From assembly GCA_963930655.1 (NCBI GenBank), contig OZ005620.1:18047001-18111000 (forward strand): a stretch of DNA of 64,000 nucleotides, read 5' to 3'. This DNA comes from Myrica gale. Lineage: Eukaryota; Streptophyta; Magnoliopsida; Fagales; Myricaceae. Shown in pieces: positions 58,901 through 64,000 of this stretch (positions are counted from its first letter, which is position 1; each line of letters starts with the position of its first letter). Below the pieces are notes generated by a model. That model saw only the letters and a program-made list of their open reading frames with translations, had not been told where the DNA came from and did not search any database. The position numbers and the translations under genes are program-made.

Positions 58901-61900
58901 AGTAATCAAGCCATTGTCCCTTGTTTGAATTCCAGAAAATTGATTTTATTGCCGTCAGTCTGTCTTGTGAAGCTTTCAAGAAGTGCTCTGCAGTGCTTTT
59001 ATCTCCTGTAATTTTTGCTAAGGAGGCAATGTCTAGTTCCATCTGGATCAACAACAACCATTTGGTCACTCAAGCTCATCAGTTACAAATTTCAAAGACT
59101 TGATGTAAAAGTGATCTGAGCCGTACCCTGAGTATGAATACATTTAAGTCTACAGGTAAAACTGACGTTGTAGACAACGTCGTGAAATCTGAGTGATTCC
59201 TGCAACAACAAAAAAAAAATCATTTACTTCATTACTCAATTTGCAAAATACCCTGAAGATTGAATTTGACAAGCCGCAAGCATTCCCAGATTTTGGCAGT
59301 GGGACATGATTATTCTGATGTATGAATCACAGAGATTTTGGCAGTGGGACATGCTTTTTGATCTGCCCTGCGGTGACTTTGCTTTGGAACCTTATCAGTC
59401 CTTAGGATTTCCCTCACTTTGTTTTCTTCATTGATAATTGATTGCTCTCTAAAATTCATGCTTCTAAACATGAACAATCACTCACCCATGAACCCCTTTT
59501 TCTTTACCCTGTGCTTTCAGAACCTTCCAATACACTACCTAATTTGATGGGATGCAGGTATTTGAAACGCATCCCTCTTTACAATAAGGATGCTCATTGC
59601 ATTCAAAATCTCCCCATATTGGATGCTCACTCATATACCCAGCTGATCAACGTCCTCTCTATCAACTACTTTGAAAGTGGCTTAAATTTTAACTGTTTGA
59701 TGTTTGAGCATGTGAACAACACAAATTCTGTAATCTTCTTCACATAGACACAACAAAACCATTTTGATTTAACCCTGAGTACCCTCATTGATATGGAAAA
59801 GAAATTAAACTGATCAGGACAGTTCACTACAAGACATATTAGCTCCCAACAGAAAATTACTACCTCATCCACCTTGTGCTGAAGTCCCAGCCAGATTCAG
59901 CGGCTGAAGCCACTTCGCGGTAAAATTTCTGTTTTTCAGAAGTACTTGAGATCTTCGAAGCAGATTGCTTGTCCTATGAGAACCAAATAGGTCATAGACA
60001 GCTCTAATGTTATCCAGAATCTATACACAAAACAAATCTCATGCAAAGGCACGTAAGACGGAAGGACACACAATGGTTGAAGATTCAGGCCTGGGTTTGT
60101 TCCACTTTGCATAATAGCGATTTAAAGAGTGACTACAAGAATGAGCGTCCTCAATGGCCACCTTATGTATTTCTACGACAGCAGAAAGGGAAAGAGTTAC
60201 AAAAGTTGAGATCAAGAAAAATATGAAGTGAGATATTAAAACATAATTCCACCTGAACAACAAAGCAAAGGAAATCAAGAGCCCATCTAAGTTAAATATA
60301 TCTCAAAGTACCTGAACTCCAAAAGTGATACTCTTTGACCAGTGCAGGAAGAGCTTTCTTAACCAGTTGTGTATCACCAGTTCTACTGTATATTTGATGA
60401 ACCATAGCGCTCAGGAGGGGAGGCTGGCTGTGAAAGGTACCCAAAGTTTGTGGTTCCATTCACATTACATGAACGATTAGAAAGCAAAATTTATGTGCTG
60501 GAAACTTCCATAACGAGAATTATATGAAATACCATTCAGGAAAGACACAAAAGAAAACTTCAGAATCATATGAATGAGCAAAAAATTGTAATATACATGC
60601 CGAAAACATTATTGCCACTTTAAAACAATGAAATTATATACGTCGTCCTCGTATCTCTCAATTCAATAAAAGTTGTTCAATATTGCTACCATTTTTTCTA
60701 AAGAGACAATAAGAACAGTTCATTTTAATATTTTGACTATCTTAATGGGCTGCTACAATTTTGAAAGTTCATAACCATGAAGACTGTAGGATATATGACC
60801 TTAAATGCTTGTCGACATCTATTGCCTGTGGTTAACAATCTTATTGTACCACGATCATAAGTCAACCTTGTTGCCTATTAAGAAACTGAATGACAGAGAA
60901 ATATCTCTTCAATATATCAGAGCCCCGAAAGAAAATGGCAAAGAAACAAGGAAGGGAAAACATAAATGACTCTTAATTTATATAAAAGAGCAAAATATAA
61001 GGACTATAACCAAATATTTAGAGCAAGTTATTGGCATTGGGGACTACAGGGGCACAAAACATACATTACAATAGAAGAAAAAGAATGAAAGAGCAAGTAC
61101 CTTCTATTCGTGTAATAAGCCCTCGCACCATTTAGGACATGACCATATTCCTCTATGAAGTGAATGAGATTAGTCACAATTGCTTTCGCAGTCTTGTACA
61201 TCTTACTTGCTAGCAAGCCCCTGCACCACAATTACAAATCATTCTTCACCCTATTCAGGAAAGCTTCATAGTATATTTCTGATCCAACAATGGGTTGGAG
61301 AGGAAATATTACAAGCTGAAGAAAGGATCAAGTAGTTCTGAATTGTACGGAATATTTCAGAGAAAGAAAGGAAAAAAAAAAAAAAAGCAAACAACTTTTG
61401 CTTCCAATTTAGGACCAGCATCTAAACTTCAAACAGCTTCTTTAAAGATGCGCCTCCAACAAATGTAGAATCTCTATCATTGCTACTCATTTTGAATCTG
61501 AATCACCAAAAACTCAAGAGCCCACAAAAAAACAAGAACATATAGTATGTCTATTGTAAAGTAAAACATAAATCAGAAATAAAAGAAGATGAAAACTGAC
61601 CTGATCACCCAGTAAGAATCCCAATAATAGACTTCTCTAAACCGTGAACCTGGAATCATAACCGGCTCAGGCAGAGGAAGCAGAGTATGCAACTCTGGCT
61701 GCTTCAGAACCTTATCAGAGACTTTCCTGCTCAGATTCTTCCACAATGCATGCACCTCCAGTGCCCAGGCCCTGACCTCTGGATTATCCACGTTCGGCAA
61801 GAACCCCTCCGGCTCGGGGACAAAATCCGAGGGCTCAGCGTGCACCATATCATCCCCTGCACCCTCAAAGTACTTCCCTATAAACCCTTTTAGATCAGTA

Positions 61901-62136
61901 ACCGTAACAGACCCATTTCCGGACCTTGGGAGCTTATCAAAAGCGTCCACTGTCGTCGACATGTCGAACTTCAGTGGCAAATCAACGTAAAGCTTAGGGT
62001 CAAATTCTGATTCTCCGAACGTACTGAGAGCGGTTTCCTGGACACGTTCAAGGAAGCTAACCAACGGCATTGTGGGGGTCACAGGCCCTTTCCCGTAGGA
62101 ATCGCAAGGTGACGATGATCCAGTAACAGCACTCAT
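55926..62136 (-). CDS. TRE1: Trehalase copy 2, GH37, lacking the N-terminal anchor
   Basis: Exons (minus): 62136-61601, 61220-61101, 60427-60312, 60172-60072, 59973-59864, 59199-59127, 59042-58878, 58791-58704, 57408-57309, 56361-56148, 56009-55926. Exons 2-11 have exactly the lengths of copy 1, and the frame is open for 568 residues from Met62136. Signatures PGSRFREVYYWDSYW and QWDFPNGWAP and catalytic D321 and E537 are kept. The ancestral ATG at 62214-62216 is present, but a 1-bp deletion after GTTGCA (about 62162) shifts the frame. That ATG opens only a 23-codon peptide ending at 62145, 8 nt before the ATG used here. The product from Met62136 would lack the hydrophobic signal/anchor and so be cytosolic, or translation may be poor. 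Whether it is active is unknown; a pseudogene in the making is the alternative. Confidence 0.85.
58300..58570. repeat. Old repeat in trehalase copy 2 intron 8
   Basis: Counterpart of the 46000-46480 repeat: GCCTAAGGCCCCAAAGCC and AAGGCCCCATAAA on the left, GCCAAAGGCCCCGTTTC with GAGCAGCCCCTGC on the right. It is shorter through an internal deletion. Confidence 0.6.
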
Positions 62137-62475
62137 AGCTTTTGTTAGTACAAAAAGAAATATGCAACATATATCAAACGGAATTTAGTGAAGCTAAGAG
62201 CTCGAAGCTCTGCCATGGTACGAGAAGAGTGAAGGCTTGGGATGCGAGGACAAGGAGAGATAATTAGACATGGCTGATTTTGAGGACTATGAGACGAAGA
62301 TTGATTCTTCGTAAGGCCGGCACTCGGAAAGAAAAAGGTTCTGGTCGTAACTGTTCGCGTTTTTTTTCTAGCTTTTGCGGTAAGTGCGGTATTGCGTAAG
62401 GTGTCATGTCGTAGTCGAAAGGTGAAAAAAACAATAATCGATAAATTCACTTTGTTCTTCACACCAAGTATTATT

Positions 62476-62860
62476 TTTGTCAGGCCTCCGATGTTAAAGG
62501 ACCGGACCACGGACCACTTATAAATGGTCTGGTCCGGTCTGATTGTAAGAAATGTGGTTTCTAGATTTAAAGTTTTTTTAAAAAATATATATTTTTTAAA
62601 ATTTTACCCAGACTGCGTAGCGCAGAGCAGGCTCTACACTGCTCAGGAGTGTTATTTTTTAAATAATTAAAAAAATTAAAAAAATTATGAAATGCGGTCC
62701 GGTCCGGTCCGCATGTCAGAAATGTATAGACCGGACCGGACCGTATAAATTCGGTCCGGACCGGACAACATTTTTAAAATTAAGACCGAACCGGACCGCA
62801 AATCCGGTCCGATTTTCCTGTCTGGTCCGGTCTGCGGTCCGTTTTTGTTCAGCCCAAATA
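62476..62860. repeat. GGTCCGGTCC-rich repeat, inverted copy
   Basis: GGACCGGACCACGGACCACT at the left and GTTTTTGTTCAGCCC at the right match the 52503-52935 repeat in reverse orientation. Many GGTCCGGTCC words are present. It lies immediately upstream of the trehalase copy 2 region, about 260 bp from the ancestral ATG. Confidence 0.7.
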
Positions 62861-64000
62861 CAATCTCTATTAAAAATGTAATACCCCTCACTCCCTCGAT
62901 CTACGTATTTACTATGTTTTATGTATGAATGTGTTTTTGTTTGATAATAAGTTGAACCACTATGTTAATATATCTTATATCTTATTTTAACATATTTTTT
63001 ATGTTCAAAAGCTTTTGTGATTACGTTCTGTTGGATCGTAAGGTCGGAAGCGCTATTCAGAAGGCCGGAAGGTCGGGAGGTGGAAGACCCGTTTCTCTTT
63101 AGTTTACTTTTTACGTGTCTTCTTTGTGTGGTGGGCAGTAAATGCGCCCTTACCATATCTTACCTACCCACTTAGGTGGGGCTTTATCATTGGCGCCTCA
63201 GATACGTGAGATGCGGGGGCTTAAATGTTTAGTTAGGTGGTCGTACGTGAATGGTTTGACCTGTTTTAAAATTAATGGCTTAGACTCATAGCTTACAGTA
63301 GTAGGTTGGCCAAAGGGGATGTACGTAGGAATGTTCAGATAGCAACTGAGCGACAGAAGGAATAAAATAGAAAAGAGAGAGAGCTACTCCGTGCGACAGA
63401 AAGGGAAAGAGAGATAACGACAAAGAGAGAGAGAGAGCTCCAGTTGATTGAAAGAGAGGGAAAGCAGCGTAATAGGTGGGGAGCTAAGTGATTGACCGTG
63501 GGTTAAGAGGAGAAAATTCTGAAGGTAAAAGGGAGAGCCAAGTGACTCGGCCTGTCTCTTTTCCTTCAGCCTTTTTCTTTCCTTTTTCTAACAATATTCT
63601 TTGTTTGATTAGGTGTTATTTCTCATACTTCTTAGTTGTACTCAACATCAAGGTAAGGGATCTAACTTAATAGGTAGAATCGGAGAGCTTTGTAAGGGTG
63701 TAGAGCCTTATTTTAAAAAGGGTGTTGGGGTGTTCTGTAAGGAATCTAGTTGGGAGTTTTGTTAGAGTATTGGGATACTTACGTTGTTGCATGGGGATTC
63801 TGAGTACAAAAGAAAAGAGTGAGCTAAAAACAAACTGTTTAAGTTGTTGGATCTGTCTATGTCTACATGTGATGGATTTATAATGTTTTATGGTTTTGTA
63901 CATAAGCATGTTGATGTATTGGATTAATGGTGTTTTATAGTTCTGTACATGAGCATGAATTTCTATTGGTTTAGTGCTGAGTTTTGCGTTAACATGGACT
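62861..64000. other. Right end, no gene recognised
   Basis: Mixed sequence with a GA-rich stretch near 63340-63460 and a GGTCGGGAGG-rich stretch near 63040-63090. ORFs are short and without signatures. Nothing further can be supported. Confidence 0.5.

Larger units (their letters stand above)
54530..62440 (-). repeat. Segmental tandem duplication, unit 2 (trehalase copy 2)
   Basis: Direct copy of 41630-50350 with the same exon lengths and much intron identity. It differs by the 867-bp hAT-like insertion near its left end and by lacking the LTR and the poly-C block. Confidence 0.93.

Noticed and set aside
62145..62510. 121-residue minus-strand ORF upstream of trehalase copy 2
   Set aside because: Its last 23 codons are the frameshifted trehalase N-terminus and the upstream part is 5' flanking DNA; it is not a separate gene.

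Overview
This is nuclear DNA of a dicot-type flowering plant. The genes carry AT-rich introns with GT..AG borders, and the gene set is plant-specific: an R2R3-MYB factor, a WD40 protein of the plant WDR44-like family, a TIC32-like short-chain dehydrogenase and GH37 trehalases. The spacers are crowded with MITEs, CACTA, PIF/Harbinger-like, hAT-like, LINE, LTR and TRIM elements. I cannot name the species. About a quarter of the window is gene body; most of the rest is old transposon sequence.

Layout. 296-5251 (+): a complete 7-exon WD40-repeat gene, followed by a degenerate copy of its last exon and a 5'-truncated LINE (5865-7372) that holds two GC-rich palindromes. 7.4-15.0 kb: no gene; a 2.96-kb PIF/Harbinger-like element and a retroposed block with target-site duplication. 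15734-16774 (+): an R2R3-MYB gene with one intron. 17-21.6 kb: a decayed LTR, MITEs and a 1-kb terminal-inverted-repeat element. 21976-26553 (-): an RSM22/METTL17-like gene that looks dead (start codon, frame, stop and exon lesions). 28390-30392 (-): a complete 8-exon short-chain dehydrogenase gene with a CACTA element (30553-32814) only 160 bp upstream of its ATG. 32.8-42.0 kb: no recognisable gene; MITEs, tandem repeats and two tandem hairpins. 41.6-50.4 and 54.5-62.4 kb: a direct tandem duplication, each unit carrying an 11-exon trehalase gene on the minus strand. Between the units lie a relic of trehalase exon 10, a TRIM, a MITE, a GGTCCGGTCC-rich repeat and a solo LTR. 62.5-64 kb: repeats and nothing coding.

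Functional reading. The strongest biological story is the trehalase pair. Both copies keep all exon lengths from exon 2 to exon 11, all splice sites and both catalytic residues. Copy 2 has a 1-bp deletion in the N-terminal hydrophobic segment, so its only intact frame starts at the methionine equivalent to Met28 of copy 1 and lacks the signal/anchor. Copy 1 is predicted to be membrane or apoplastic, copy 2 soluble inside the cell if it is translated at all. Comparing the two units also gives empty sites that prove two insertions: a solo LTR in intron 9 of copy 1 and an hAT-like element 3' of copy 2. From memory, Arabidopsis TRE1 (AT4G24040) sits next to a Rossmann-fold dehydrogenase gene (AT4G24050), so dehydrogenase plus trehalase here may be conserved synteny. 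I found no CRISPR, rRNA or convincing tRNA, and no system I would call undescribed. All exon models were read by eye from splice sites and frame; none was tested against transcripts.
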